A stretch of 64,000 nt of DNA from Pedobacter rhodius (GTDB lineage: Bacteria > Bacteroidota > Bacteroidia > Sphingobacteriales > Sphingobacteriaceae): assembly GCF_027213645.1 (NCBI RefSeq), contig NZ_JAPWGL010000002.1:310001-374000 (forward strand), written 5' to 3'. Position 1 is the first letter of the stretch. Each line of letters opens with the position of its first letter. Under the pieces are notes generated by a model. It was not told the origin of the DNA. It ran no database searches and worked only from the letters and a program-made list of their open reading frames with translations. The position numbers and the translations under genes were made by a program. This document shows, one piece after another, positions 26,564 through 35,241 of this stretch.

Positions 26564-27031
26564 CTATTTTAAGGTTAATAATGTATTGCTCAATTCTATT
26601 TCGGTAAATTCCTTTTCATAAAAACGCCTCACCTTTTTATTTACAAACAAAGTTGCCGGTATTGCGCCCGACCATTTTTTATCAATTCGCTCAATGTATT
26701 TTTGCTGATCTGGCTCATTTAAAAGGAAAACTTCAGCTTTAATATTATTTTTCTGTACAAATGGAATGACTTCTTTTTGCAGCTTTGACTTAAAATCTAA
26801 ACTAACCAATAGCACTTTTACAGGCTTTTTGAGGTTAGCTAATCTTAGTTTTTCAAAATCTGGCAACTCTGCCACACACGGCGAACACCAGGTTGCCCAG
26901 AAATTGATAACATAAGTTGTATCTTTTCCTTTAGCGATACGCTTATCTAAATTATCAAGCGTAAGCAACTTCACTTGCGCATTAACCGAATAAGTAATTA
27001 AAGATAAGCAGATTATAATAAGTATACGCAT
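26564..27031 (-). CDS. TlpA-like periplasmic thiol-disulfide oxidoreductase
   Basis: This 155-residue protein has a signal peptide (cleavage near VNAQ, residue 19) and a compact thioredoxin fold with the active-site motif WATWCSPCVAEL (Cys49 and Cys52). The IPATLFVNK cis-Pro loop is present. TlpA/ResA-type proteins reduce disulfides outside the cytoplasmic membrane, often for cytochrome c maturation. It starts the two-gene operon with the downstream redoxin. The length is near the lower limit for the family because the N-terminal extension is short. Confidence 0.88.
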   Translation of the reverse strand: MRILIIICLSLITYSVNAQVKLLTLDNLDKRIAKGKDTTYVINFWATWCSPCVAELPDFEKLRLANLKKPVKVLLVSLDFKSKLQKEVIPFVQKNNIKAEVFLLNEPDQQKYIERIDKKWSGAIPATLFVNKKVRRFYEKEFTEIELSNTLLTLK

Positions 27032-27172
27032 AATTTTATAACGAAGATTGAGGGGTTTTAGTTTGAAAATTTTCTTTTACAGTCAGCTAAAGCAGACTGC
27101 AATGAAATGGATGCAGCATAAATCTGTACAGTATTCACTGCCGTTGGTTTCAATCAACGGATATCAGGAATA

Positions 27173-27673
27173 TCAATTTACCGAGCCCGATTTTACCAAA
27201 ACTTTTTGATATGCTGGCAAGTTCAAATCATCAACAATTACACCTCGGTTGGTGCTGGCGTGAACAAAAAAGCCGTTATTCAGGTAAACGCCAACATGGT
27301 CAACATCATTTCCTCCGAATGAAAAGAAAACCAAATCACCCTCTTTTAAATTATCGATGCTTTTTTTATTCACAGCTTTGGCCTGGTCACGGGAAATTCG
27401 TGGCAGGGTTACGCCGTAGATTTCTTTCTCCAACAAGAATGCAAAACCTGAACAATCAATGCCATTCTTATCTAATCCGCCAAAACGATATTTTACCCCT
27501 GTCCAGTCGGTAATAAATTTATAGAGTTGTTTACTTTTCAGGTTTGCCATTGCATCGGCGGCTTTTGATGCTTTAGTTTCCGTTCTGACCGTGTATTTCC
27601 TTGTTCCGCAGGAAGATAAGATGAACGTAAAAATTATGACTATCCAGTACTTATACAGCTGTTTCGCTTTCAT
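27173..27673 (-). CDS. NlpC/P60 (C40) cell-wall peptidase lipoprotein
   Basis: From ATG 27673 this 166-residue protein has a lipoprotein signal with lipobox ending ILSSC (Cys22). An NlpC/P60 domain follows from about residue 48, with catalytic Cys74 in NGIDCSGFA and His126 in VDHVGVYL. Such enzymes cut the D-Glu to diaminopimelate bond of peptidoglycan peptides. The frame opens 18 codons upstream, but that part overlaps a dispersed intergenic repeat and places charged residues before the signal, so MKAKQLYKYW is the better start. It is likely periplasmic and membrane-anchored, and stands alone between an intergenic repeat and the TlpA gene. Confidence 0.86.
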   Translation of the reverse strand: MKAKQLYKYWIVIIFTFILSSCGTRKYTVRTETKASKAADAMANLKSKQLYKFITDWTGVKYRFGGLDKNGIDCSGFAFLLEKEIYGVTLPRISRDQAKAVNKKSIDNLKEGDLVFFSFGGNDVDHVGVYLNNGFFVHASTNRGVIVDDLNLPAYQKVLVKSGSVN

Positions 27674-27689
27674 AACATCTATTTTTTTT

Positions 27690-27789
27690 GCCACAGATTC
27701 ACAGATTATTTTATTGTTTTTTGCCACGGAAACACGGAGTACACAGAAAAATTTATCTCCTTGGCAAATTTAATTTATCAATTTGTGGC
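27690..27789. repeat. Intergenic hairpin element with doubled words (copy A)
   Basis: The left arm GCCACAGATTCACAGATT (27690-27707) pairs imperfectly with the right arm (27772-27789, reverse complement GCCACAAATTGATAAATT). The interior contains GCCACGGAAACACGG. Copies of the left arm occur at 34.9 and 37.0 kb. Confidence 0.7.
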
Positions 27790-27835
27790 TAAACCAATTC
27801 TTTATCAATCCTTTTATTTCATCTAATGTCCAAAG
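27790..27835 (-). pseudogene. Diverged duplicate of the mutS 3' end
   Basis: Read on the minus strand, this stretch encodes TLDEIKGLIKN, close to the real MutS C-terminus [10 protein letters not shown]. Including the flank (27776-27825 against the sequence ending mutS near 27916-27965), about 41 of 50 bases match, so the end of mutS and its flank were duplicated and have since drifted. It is too short to encode a protein. Confidence 0.55.
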
Positions 27836-27850
27836 TTTATCTTGTCAATT

Positions 27851-27928
27851 TAACGCCACGGAAATATAGAAATCACAAAAACACGTGGTATAAATTTGTA
27901 TTTCTATGGCAGATCAAATCTGTGGCTA
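27851..27928. repeat. Intergenic hairpin element (copy B), abutting mutS
   Basis: GCCACGGAAATATAGAAAT near the left end pairs with ATTTCTATGGC towards the right, and the right end repeats GTGGCTAAAC of copy A. It ends at the mutS stop codon. Confidence 0.55.
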
Positions 27929-27930
27929 AA

Positions 27931-30543
27931 CTAATTCTTTATCAACCGTTGTATCTCATCCAGTTTCAGCAAAGCTTCTACCGGTGTTAACGCATTTACA
28001 TCTAAATTATTCAGCGTATCGCGAATTTTAAGTAAAACCGGGTCATCTATGGCAAACATTTGTAACTGATAAGCCTGATTTTGAACTTTTTTGATGCTAT
28101 CTTTTATACTTTGGCCCTCTGTTCTGTCGATTTCCAGTTTTTTCAAAATCTCGTTAGCCCGACCAATTAATTTTTGAGGCATACCAGCCATTTTAGCCAC
28201 GTGAATGCCGAAACTATGCTCACTTCCACCAGGCACCAATTTTCTTAAGAAAATAACTTTATTTGTCATTTCCTTAACCGAAACATTGAAGTTTTTGATG
28301 CGTGGCATGGTATTCGCCAATTCATTTAACTCATGATAGTGCGTGGCAAACAATGTTTTCGGACGGGAAGTCGGGTGCTGGTGCAGAAACTCAGCTATGG
28401 CCCAGGCGATCGAAATACCATCATAGGTGCTCGTTCCGCGACCGATTTCATCCAGCAGAATCAAACTGTTATCCGAAATATTATTTAAAATACTGGCTGT
28501 TTCATTCATTTCCACCATGAATGTACTTTCTCCTGATGAAATGTTATCAGAGGCGCCAACACGGGTAAAAATCTTATCAACCAAACCTACATCTGCAGCT
28601 TTTGCAGGCACAAAACTGCCCATTTGGGCCATCAGAACAATTAGAGCGGTTTGCCTCAAAATTGCCGATTTACCCGCCATGTTTGGTCCGGTAATCATGA
28701 TGATTTGTTGCGAATCAGTATCCAGATAAACATCATTTGTGATGTATTCTTGTCCGACAGGCAATTGCTTTTCGATAACGGGATGGCGACCACCTTTAAT
28801 ATCGAGTATTTTATCTTTGTTTACCGTTGGCTTTACGTAATGGTTTTTCTTCGCCAACTGCGCAAAACATAATAAACAATCCAATTGGGCAATTAAAAAT
28901 GAATTAAGTTGAATGGGTTTGATATAGCCGGCCGTTTCATACATAAGTTCATTATACAATCGGATTTCAATAGCCTGAATTTTTTCTTCCGCGCCTAAAA
29001 TCTGTTCTTCATATTCTTTAAGCTCGGGTGTAATGTATCGCTCTGCATTCACCAAAGTTTGTTTACGAATCCATCCTTCCGGCACTTTATCCTTGTGTGT
29101 ATGTGTAACCTCCAGGTAATACCCGAAAACATTATTGAAAGAGATTTTTAAAGATGGAATCCCCGTTGCCTCTGCCTCACGTTTTTGAATCTGCACCAGA
29201 TAATCTTTACCACCGAAAGCAATTTTACGCAAGCGGTCTAAATCTTCGTCAATGCCATCATTAATGACGTTTCCCTTAATGAGCAATGCCGGCGGTTCAG
29301 GCTGAAGTTCCCGCTCAATTCTTTCACGGATGGTTGTACAAGGATTTAACTGGTCGGCAATTTTAATTAGAAATGAATTTTTAGAATTTGCAGCAAGTTT
29401 TTTTACAGCTTCGATATGTACTAAGGCTCTTTTCAAAGCGACTAACTCCCTCGGACCAACACGTTGCAAACCAACTTTAGAAATTAATCTTTCTATATCC
29501 CCGATTTGCTTTATGTGCGTTAAAAATTCCTGCTGAATCTCTTCATTTTTCACAAAGAAATCGACCATTCCTAACCGTTCTTCAATTGGTTTTAACTCTT
29601 TCAATGGCATGATAATCCACTTTTGGAGTAAACGTGCGCCCATCGGCGTGCAGGTATGGTCGAGAATGTCAAATAAAGTTACCGCATTATCATTGGCAGA
29701 ATTTACCAATTCCAGGTTACGAATCGTAAACCTATCCAACCACATATAGCGGTCTTCCTCAATACGGCTAATCGATGCAATATGCTGTAAATTTCGATGC
29801 TCCGTTTCACCCAGATAATGCAAAACCACACCGGCAGCAACGATTCCGCTTTGCAAACGTTCAATGCCAAAACCTTTAAGCGATGTAACGTCAAAATGTT
29901 TGGTTAAAGTTTCCTCGGCATAATCTGAAGTGTAGGGCCATTCGTCTAATCCGAAGGTATAAAACCTGTCGCCAAACTGCTCAATAAAAGTCTGGCGTTT
30001 AGATTTCTGAAAAATCACTTCCGTAGGCTTAAAACCTTGTAAAAGTTTGTCTATATAATCGCTGTTCCCTTGGGCAATCAAAAATTCTCCGGTTGAAATA
30101 TCTAAAAAAGAAACGCCAATCTGTGTTTTATCAAAGAAAACTGAGGCCAGGTAATTGTTCGATTTCTGATTGACGATGTTATCGCCATAAGCTACACCTG
30201 GTGTAACCAATTCTGTTACACCCCGTTTAACAATTGTTTTAGTTGTTTTTGGATCTTCAAGCTGGTCGCAAATGGCCACACGCTGCCCTGCCCTAACCAG
30301 TTTCGATAAATAATTATCTAAAGAATGATGCGGAAAACCTGCCAATTCCAAAGCGCCGCCATTGGGGCCGGTACCTCTTCTGGTTAATACAATACCTAAA
30401 ATCTGTGCGGTTTTAATGGCATCTTCGCCGAAGGTTTCGTAAAAATCTCCAACCCTAAAAAGTAAAAGTGCACCTGGATACTTCGCTTTAATGGCGTTGT
30501 ACTGCTGCATTAACGGGGTTTCTTTATTCGTATCTTTAGCCAA
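27931..30543 (-). CDS. mutS: DNA mismatch repair protein MutS
   Basis: This 870-residue protein has the full MutS layout: N-terminal mismatch-binding domain with the Phe-Glu wedge ([14 protein letters not shown]), connector, lever and clamp ([20 protein letters not shown]), then the ABC-type ATPase with Walker A GPNMAGKS (619-626), signature [11 protein letters not shown], Walker [17 protein letters not shown] and the H-loop LFATHYHEL. It recognises base mismatches and small loops and starts repair with MutL. Length is standard for MutS1. No mutL is nearby. The 3' end is adjacent to repeats and to a partial duplication of itself. Confidence 0.97.
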   Translation of the reverse strand: MAKDTNKETPLMQQYNAIKAKYPGALLLFRVGDFYETFGEDAIKTAQILGIVLTRRGTGPNGGALELAGFPHHSLDNYLSKLVRAGQRVAICDQLEDPKTTKTIVKRGVTELVTPGVAYGDNIVNQKSNNYLASVFFDKTQIGVSFLDISTGEFLIAQGNSDYIDKLLQGFKPTEVIFQKSKRQTFIEQFGDRFYTFGLDEWPYTSDYAEETLTKHFDVTSLKGFGIERLQSGIVAAGVVLHYLGETEHRNLQHIASISRIEEDRYMWLDRFTIRNLELVNSANDNAVTLFDILDHTCTPMGARLLQKWIIMPLKELKPIEERLGMVDFFVKNEEIQQEFLTHIKQIGDIERLISKVGLQRVGPRELVALKRALVHIEAVKKLAANSKNSFLIKIADQLNPCTTIRERIERELQPEPPALLIKGNVINDGIDEDLDRLRKIAFGGKDYLVQIQKREAEATGIPSLKISFNNVFGYYLEVTHTHKDKVPEGWIRKQTLVNAERYITPELKEYEEQILGAEEKIQAIEIRLYNELMYETAGYIKPIQLNSFLIAQLDCLLCFAQLAKKNHYVKPTVNKDKILDIKGGRHPVIEKQLPVGQEYITNDVYLDTDSQQIIMITGPNMAGKSAILRQTALIVLMAQMGSFVPAKAADVGLVDKIFTRVGASDNISSGESTFMVEMNETASILNNISDNSLILLDEIGRGTSTYDGISIAWAIAEFLHQHPTSRPKTLFATHYHELNELANTMPRIKNFNVSVKEMTNKVIFLRKLVPGGSEHSFGIHVAKMAGMPQKLIGRANEILKKLEIDRTEGQSIKDSIKKVQNQAYQLQMFAIDDPVLLKIRDTLNNLDVNALTPVEALLKLDEIQRLIKN

Positions 30544-30604
30544 AACTGAAATTAATTTGCAAAAGCTATAAAGATAACACGATTACCCATTTTACCGTTG
30601 TTTT

Positions 30605-30715
30605 GTTGAAAAGTTGAAAGATTGTTAGTTTGTTTAATCGGTTATTGTTTGAATCGGTTAATCGATAACATAACAATTAAACAATTCCTACAATTAAACA
30701 TTTAACCATTATTTC
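30605..30715. repeat. Intergenic element of TTGTTTAAT-type words with inverted second half
   Basis: TTGTTTAATCGGTTATTGTTTGAATCGGTTAATCG is followed by a roughly inverted series (ATAACAATTAAACAATT, ACAATTAAACATTTAACC, listed in parts). The two halves can fold as an imperfect long hairpin. It lies between mutS and the HPF-like gene, both of which point away. Confidence 0.5.
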
Positions 30716-30772
30716 AAAACGTTTCTTGCTCCCGTCTGTTACAATACTATATATAAATTAAAAAATTTTATT

Positions 30773-31087
30773 ATGACGATTCAACTGAATACCGACAAGA
30801 ACCTAACAATACACCAGGAATACGAAGATAAAATTCAAACGCAAATTACCGACGCCCTGAGCAGGTTCAGCGATTTGATAACCCGATTAGAAGTTCATTT
30901 ATCGGATGAAAATGGCAGCAAAGATGGTTTGGAAGATAAACGTTGTTTAATTGAGGCAAAAATTACCGGCAAGGAACCTATTGCGGTAACCAACCTCGGA
31001 AACAATTATGATTTGGCCATTGCAGGCGCTTTAACAAAATTGAAAAGCAAGTTGGAAACGGTTGCAGGAAAAATGAAAGCACATTAG
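30773..31087 (+). CDS. HPF/RaiA-like ribosome-associated protein
   Basis: This 104-residue protein resembles the short HPF/YfiA (sigma-54 modulation) family: a strand (MTIQLNTDKNLTI), a helix (YEDKIQTQITDALSRF), then LITRLEVHLSDENG and CLIEAKITGKEPIAV, and a second helix AIAGALTKLKSKLETVAGKMK. Such proteins bind the small ribosomal subunit and stabilise inactive ribosomes in stationary phase. This member lacks the C-terminal dimerisation domain of long HPF. Conservation of the basic surface is moderate, so a divergent role is possible. A weak hairpin terminator follows. Confidence 0.78.
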   Translation: MTIQLNTDKNLTIHQEYEDKIQTQITDALSRFSDLITRLEVHLSDENGSKDGLEDKRCLIEAKITGKEPIAVTNLGNNYDLAIAGALTKLKSKLETVAGKMKAH

Positions 31088-31094
31088 AATTGAA

Positions 31095-31121
31095 AAAGGC
31101 AATCTGGATAAGGTTGCCTTT
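31095..31121 (+). terminator. Terminator of the HPF-like gene
   Basis: An 8-bp stem (aaaggcaa / ttgccttt) encloses an 11-base loop starting 7 bases after the stop; the following T run is interrupted. Confidence 0.6.
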
Positions 31122-31143
31122 CTGTTATTTATTAGATTATAGT

Positions 31144-31728
31144 TTAACCATCAAAAAACTGATTTTCGCATTCGCCTTTTAAGTACTCAAATCTTGTAGA
31201 TAAAATTGCATTTACCAGTTTAACATCACTTTTTTCATCTATACTACTTATGTGAATATTTCCATAATGGCAAATGGAGCCGAGCAAACTTTGTTCTTTG
31301 TTTGTAAAATGTACATATTGAACTATTCCATTTGTGCTAATTAAATCAGCAAGATGTTTAACAAAAGGAATCAAACTTTCTTTATCTACAACTAAACCTC
31401 CAGTAAAATTTTTTCCAATACTTTCATTAGCAAAGTATTCCATACCGCTCTTATAATTTTTATATTTTCCATCGCGAAAACGCCAAGCTAGTTTCTCATC
31501 TCCCAAGAATATAAAAGAATCTGAATTTATTTTTCTTAAAATACTAAATAACTCTTTACCTAAAGATTTAAGATGCTTTTTGTAAGTGTTTGACTTTATT
31601 GTTAAAATATAACTTTGAAATAAATCGGGATAGAAGTATTCATAATCATCTATATCCACTATATAATTTCGTTGAGGAAATATTTTATATTTCTCGAGGC
31701 ATTTTTTTCTTTTAATTTGTATAATCAT
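31144..31728 (-). CDS. Protein of unknown function, A+T-rich gene
   Basis: This 194-residue soluble protein has no signal peptide, membrane helix or motif that I recognise. It is rich in Lys, Ile, Tyr and Phe, reflecting visibly higher A+T content than its neighbours, and has a well-formed mixed alpha/beta pattern (FIFLGDEKLAWRFRDGKY; GGLVVDKESLIPFVKHLADL). Composition and the adjacent broken Fic gene suggest an acquired or decaying patch. The pattern would fit an immunity-like or barrel-type small protein, but that is only a guess. Confidence 0.6.
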   Translation of the reverse strand: MIIQIKRKKCLEKYKIFPQRNYIVDIDDYEYFYPDLFQSYILTIKSNTYKKHLKSLGKELFSILRKINSDSFIFLGDEKLAWRFRDGKYKNYKSGMEYFANESIGKNFTGGLVVDKESLIPFVKHLADLISTNGIVQYVHFTNKEQSLLGSICHYGNIHISSIDEKSDVKLVNAILSTRFEYLKGECENQFFDG

Positions 31729-31796
31729 TATCGAAAAACTAAAAAGATTTCTGCAGCATTAACAAAAAAGGTATTGCTTTTTTATAATCGAGTTCT

Positions 31797-32036
31797 TCAA
31801 AAAACACACAAACGATTAAGATTTTTGTAATTATGTTTTATATAACTATCTATTTCCATTTGTTCGCCTTCTATACGTGACGACGCAATGGCTGATACAG
31901 AAGTATAAAAGTTAAAAGATTCAGTTAAGATTTCCGCATCCTTTAGTTTTTCAAATTTCTCCTGCAAATCATCATCCACTTGCGAACAATAATCTTCAAG
32001 TAATTCAACCGGTATAATTTTCAGTTCATCAAACAT
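31797..32036 (-). pseudogene. Truncated Fic-family N-terminus
   Basis: The 79 encoded residues match the start of Fic-domain proteins: a helical lead (LLEDYCSQVDDDLQEKFEKL) then FNFYTSVSAIASSRIEGEQM, the conserved serine-rich Ser-x-IEGE segment. In intact proteins some 200 further residues with the HPFxxGNGR catalytic loop follow; here the frame ends soon after (KHNYKNLNRLCVF). A second frame stays open past the stop to 31739 but encodes nothing Fic-like, so the catalytic part has been lost. AMPylation by this product is not expected. Confidence 0.65.
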
Positions 32037-32093
32037 TATAGCAAATAGATTTTATGCTAATTTAAGATTAGAATTCATAAAAAGCGATTCGAT

Positions 32094-32819
32094 TTAAAGT
32101 TGCTCAATATATTCTAAAAACATATTTAATGCTTTTTTTCTATCCTCTGTTACTTCAAATTGAAGTTTGTTGTACAAATAATCTTCTAAATCGAAATTCT
32201 CCGTTTGAGGTAAATCTTGTAAAACTTCTTTTCTATGCGCCAAGCCAAATTTCAGCGCTGCATTAAATTCAGCTTTAAATTCTTGTGAGATTTCTTTGTT
32301 TGCCACCCATGCAGCATATATGAAAGGTAATCCGGTAAAGTTTTTCCACTCCTGGCCCATATCATAAGCGAAAGCGAAATCATCTTTTTTACCGAAAGTC
32401 CTGTCGCCGATTAACACCATCGCATCTGTTTTTGCAGCAGGATCTGCGGTAAATTCTACTTCCTGCTTCCAATAGAACTTAAGCAATACTTTAGCCAGAT
32501 TATTCGAAGTTCTGGAATGGGAGTCAAGCCTTAGTGTTTTAATTTCTTCAACCGGAACATCGCTAAAAATAAATACGGAATTTACTGCACCATCGCTACC
32601 GATACAATAATCTGCAACAATATTGGCATTTGGCACCAATGGAATTGCTGCCACAGGCATCAAACCCATATCTACCTCACCGCTAATCACTTTAGCAGCA
32701 CAATCTGAAGGAATATCTAAACTTAAATCTATTTTATTTAAGATGTCCGAATGTTTTAGTCCGTATATAAAAGCTTTGGTGTTGGTGTAAGCAACAGCCG
32801 ATATTTTTATCTTACTCAA
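32094..32819 (-). CDS. mqnA: Chorismate dehydratase MqnA (menaquinone, futalosine route)
   Basis: This 241-residue protein has the MqnA/MqnD periplasmic-binding-like fold: an early AVAYTNTKAFIYGL segment, the substrate-binding GEVDMGLMPVAAIPL, and LRLDSHSRTSNNLAKVLL. MqnA converts chorismate to 3-[(1-carboxyvinyl)oxy]benzoate, the first step of the futalosine pathway. It lies on the same strand as mqnE, separated by a histidine phosphatase gene, which supports the assignment. MqnD is less likely because the MqnA-type early segment is present. It is cytoplasmic. The 124-base gap upstream contains no clear promoter. Confidence 0.87.
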   Translation of the reverse strand: MSKIKISAVAYTNTKAFIYGLKHSDILNKIDLSLDIPSDCAAKVISGEVDMGLMPVAAIPLVPNANIVADYCIGSDGAVNSVFIFSDVPVEEIKTLRLDSHSRTSNNLAKVLLKFYWKQEVEFTADPAAKTDAMVLIGDRTFGKKDDFAFAYDMGQEWKNFTGLPFIYAAWVANKEISQEFKAEFNAALKFGLAHRKEVLQDLPQTENFDLEDYLYNKLQFEVTEDRKKALNMFLEYIEQL

Positions 32820-32943
32820 GGTATTTCATTGTTTTACGCTACGCGTTTGGCGTTAAGCCGATTTACTTATTTATTGCGCCATAGGTCTGCTCGCCAACCA
32901 TAATTGATTCCGTTTCGTGGAGACACAAACCCAGGCATGGTTA

Positions 32944-33567
32944 TTACCCAATCATTAAACCATCCAAATGAACCGCACTATTAAATTCGAGAACGGTAAA
33001 CTTACCATCTTCAAAACCTATTTTATACAAAACTGTATTCTGGTGAGGAAATTCAGTCATTTCACTTAATGGTTTTCCAAGTAATAAACAAAGGAAAACA
33101 CGCATTGCCCTGCCATGCATACAAAGTAAAACGGTTTTTTCTTCCGGTCGGGTCGATAAAATTTCCATAGGTTGCTTGAGGCGTTCATAAACATCCTGAA
33201 CACTTTCGCCACCCTCAAAATGAGCCTTATAATCACCACCTTCCCAACTTTGTAGCATCTCACGAAAAGCCTCTCTCGAATCTTCTGTATTTGGTTTGCC
33301 TTCCCAAACGCCCCAGGCCAACTCATCTAAACCCGAAAGCTTTTCCCAGGGTAATCCGGAATCAATAAATTTTTGAACCGTTTGCCAGGTGCGTTTTAAT
33401 TCAGATGTATAAATTTTATCGAAAGGAATGTTCTTATATTTTTGATAAAAAGCCTCTGCCTGCGCCCTGCCGGTATCATTTAAGTCAGAATTTATGCCTC
33501 TGCCCTGTACTATGCCCTGCCTGTTAAGTTCCGTTTCGCCGTGGCGGATAATATAAATTTGCTTCAT
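32944..33567 (-). CDS. Histidine phosphatase superfamily protein (phosphoglycerate mutase-like)
   Basis: This 207-residue protein has the phospho-acceptor motif YIIRHGETELNR (His9), followed by QGRGINSDLNDTGRAQAEAF and the second His in LLCMHGRAMRVFL. The length and the RHGET form fit the cofactor-dependent phosphatase group (CobC/GpmB-like) rather than glycolytic mutase. Substrate is unknown. It lies between mqnE and mqnA, but a menaquinone role for such phosphatases is not established; the arrangement may be incidental. Confidence 0.87.
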   Translation of the reverse strand: MKQIYIIRHGETELNRQGIVQGRGINSDLNDTGRAQAEAFYQKYKNIPFDKIYTSELKRTWQTVQKFIDSGLPWEKLSGLDELAWGVWEGKPNTEDSREAFREMLQSWEGGDYKAHFEGGESVQDVYERLKQPMEILSTRPEEKTVLLCMHGRAMRVFLCLLLGKPLSEMTEFPHQNTVLYKIGFEDGKFTVLEFNSAVHLDGLMIG

Positions 33568-33576
33568 AATTAAGAT

Positions 33577-33674
33577 TTTCAGGATTAAAGGATTGACATG
33601 ATTTTATATCCTTAATCCAGACTTTGCTTTAAATTTTTAAGATTAGGCAGATTTATTTGAAATCTTAAAATCCT
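33577..33674. repeat. Intergenic element of GGATTAAAGGATT-type words
   Basis: GGATTAAAGGATT (from 33582) and ATCCTTAATCC (33608-33618) form a hairpin with a single-base bulge, and AAGATTTTCAGGATT is mirrored by ATCTTAAAATCCT at the right. It fills the gap between the phosphatase gene and mqnE. Confidence 0.55.
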
Positions 33675-34866
33675 AGTTGACTACGGGTAATTTATAATAA
33701 GCAGGTTTCTTTTCCTCCTCAAAAACAACGTTTTCAAAATCGGTAACGACATTATATAACGTATCGCGTTCTATTGCTTTACGGCCAACCTGTTTAATTA
33801 AATTAACCAACTCGCGGGTACTCATTGCAGGTGTTTGTTCTTCAGCGCCTGCCATTGAGTAAATTTTTGTGGTATCATCTAACGTTCCATCGATATCATC
33901 AACACCATAGTTTAACGATAACTGAGCCGTTTCGCGACTAATCATAGCCCAGTATGCTTTTATATGGTCGAAATTATCCATGTAAATACGAGCAATTGCG
34001 TAATTCCTTAAATCTTCAATTACCGACGATTCTGCAACATTGCTCATTTGATTGTGCTGATTCCGGAATTTCAATGGAATAAAAGTCTGGAAACCACCCG
34101 TTCTGTCTTGCAGTTCACGAAGTTTTTCCATATGGTCTACACGGTGCCAGAATTGCTCAATATGACCGTAAAGCATCGTTGCATTACTTCTCATACCCAA
34201 TTTATGCCATTCTTCGTGTATTGCCAGCCATTGTTCGCCTGTACATTTATCCTTGGCAATCTGTTCCCGAATTTCAGGATGGAAGATTTCTGCGCCGCCA
34301 CCCGGTATAGATTGCAAGCCGGCATCTTTCATTAATTTCATACCGCTAGCATAATCAATTTTAGCTTTCTTGAAAATGTAATGGTATTCTACAGGGGTCA
34401 AAGCTTTAACATGTAAATCAGGGCGATGTGCTCTGATTGCAGTAAATAAAGCGGAATAAAAGGCTACATCGTATTGTGGCAAAACGCCGCCAACAATATG
34501 AACTTCTGTTACCGGTTCATCATCATATTTTTTAACTATATCGAGCATTTGCTCCATCGTTAGAGCCCAACCCTCTTCCTTTTGCTTAATTAAGCGGGAA
34601 TACGAGCAGAATTTGCAGTCGTAAACGCAAAGATTTGTAGGCTCCAAATGGAAATTCCGGTTAAAATAGGTTTTATCGCCATGTTTTTCCTCACGGATAA
34701 AATTAGCCAAAATGCCCAGATAACCTAATTCCGCATGTTCGTAAAGGTAAACGCCCTCATCGAAAGTAATACGTTCTTTATGAAGGACTTTATGCGCTAT
34801 GTTTTGTAGTTCAGTTGATAATGAAGTATCAGCTAATATTTTTTCAACTTGCTCAGTTGCATTCAT
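33673..34866 (-). CDS. mqnE: Aminodeoxyfutalosine synthase MqnE (radical SAM)
   Basis: From ATG 34866 this 397-residue radical SAM enzyme has the [4Fe-4S] motif LCVYDCKFCSYSR (Cys80, Cys84, Cys87). MqnE joins S-adenosylmethionine to the MqnA product to make 6-amino-6-deoxyfutalosine. The EPTNLC entry and the C-terminal half with GIAMREVNxx-like features fit MqnE better than MqnC or CofH, which use different flanking residues. A 17-codon upstream extension is open, but the conserved start begins at MNATEQVEKI. mqnA is two genes downstream. Upstream lies an intergenic hairpin element. Confidence 0.86.
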   Translation of the reverse strand: MNATEQVEKILADTSLSTELQNIAHKVLHKERITFDEGVYLYEHAELGYLGILANFIREEKHGDKTYFNRNFHLEPTNLCVYDCKFCSYSRLIKQKEEGWALTMEQMLDIVKKYDDEPVTEVHIVGGVLPQYDVAFYSALFTAIRAHRPDLHVKALTPVEYHYIFKKAKIDYASGMKLMKDAGLQSIPGGGAEIFHPEIREQIAKDKCTGEQWLAIHEEWHKLGMRSNATMLYGHIEQFWHRVDHMEKLRELQDRTGGFQTFIPLKFRNQHNQMSNVAESSVIEDLRNYAIARIYMDNFDHIKAYWAMISRETAQLSLNYGVDDIDGTLDDTTKIYSMAGAEEQTPAMSTRELVNLIKQVGRKAIERDTLYNVVTDFENVVFEEEKKPAYYKLPVVN

Positions 34867-34940
34867 TCCTGATTTATTTTGAACAAAAATACGATATTGA
34901 GGCGATTTGAAAATCATTTTCTTGTAACAAACGATTAGTT

Positions 34941-35105
34941 TGCCGCAGATTCGCAGATTTTTATTAAAGAATTAATTAATCCTACACAGACCCAAATTTT
35001 ATTTTTAACAATTGCCACGGAAGCACCGAAATCACCGAAAGTTATTCTTTAAATTCCGTGTCAATCCATGTTTCTGCGGCAAATAATTACTGTGAATCTT
35101 TGGCT
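34941..35105. repeat. Intergenic nested hairpin element with doubled words (copy C)
   Basis: The outer left arm begins TGCCGCAGATTCGCAGATT and matches, reversed, the right end (GTGAATCTTTGGC). A nested hairpin (35014-35080) has GCCACGGAAGCACCG opposite a reversed GCCGCAGAAACATGG. It fills most of the 375-base gap before mqnE. Confidence 0.7.
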
Positions 35106-35182
35106 AAAAATATAAAACCAAAAGCTATGGTTATTATTCTATTGAATAAAATTAATCTACGGCAACTTGATTAGCCGGAATA

Positions 35183-35214
35183 AAAAAAGCACCTCCTTTC
35201 AGAAGTGCTTTCAT
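35183..35214 (-). terminator. Terminator of the lipocalin-like lipoprotein gene
   Basis: On the minus strand, AAAGCACTTC pairs with GAGGTGCTTT (one wobble) around a 6-base loop and is followed by a T run, 28 bases after the stop. Confidence 0.75.
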
Positions 35215-35241
35215 GATATGTTTTTCAAAGGTATTTAGCTA

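Noticed and set aside
28302..28872. Plus-strand frames opposite mutS
   Set aside because: They are shadows of the ATPase region of MutS.
30540..30772. Promoter of mutS with a TATCTTTA box
   Set aside because: One base deviates from TAnnTTTG and no -33 element is found at the right distance.
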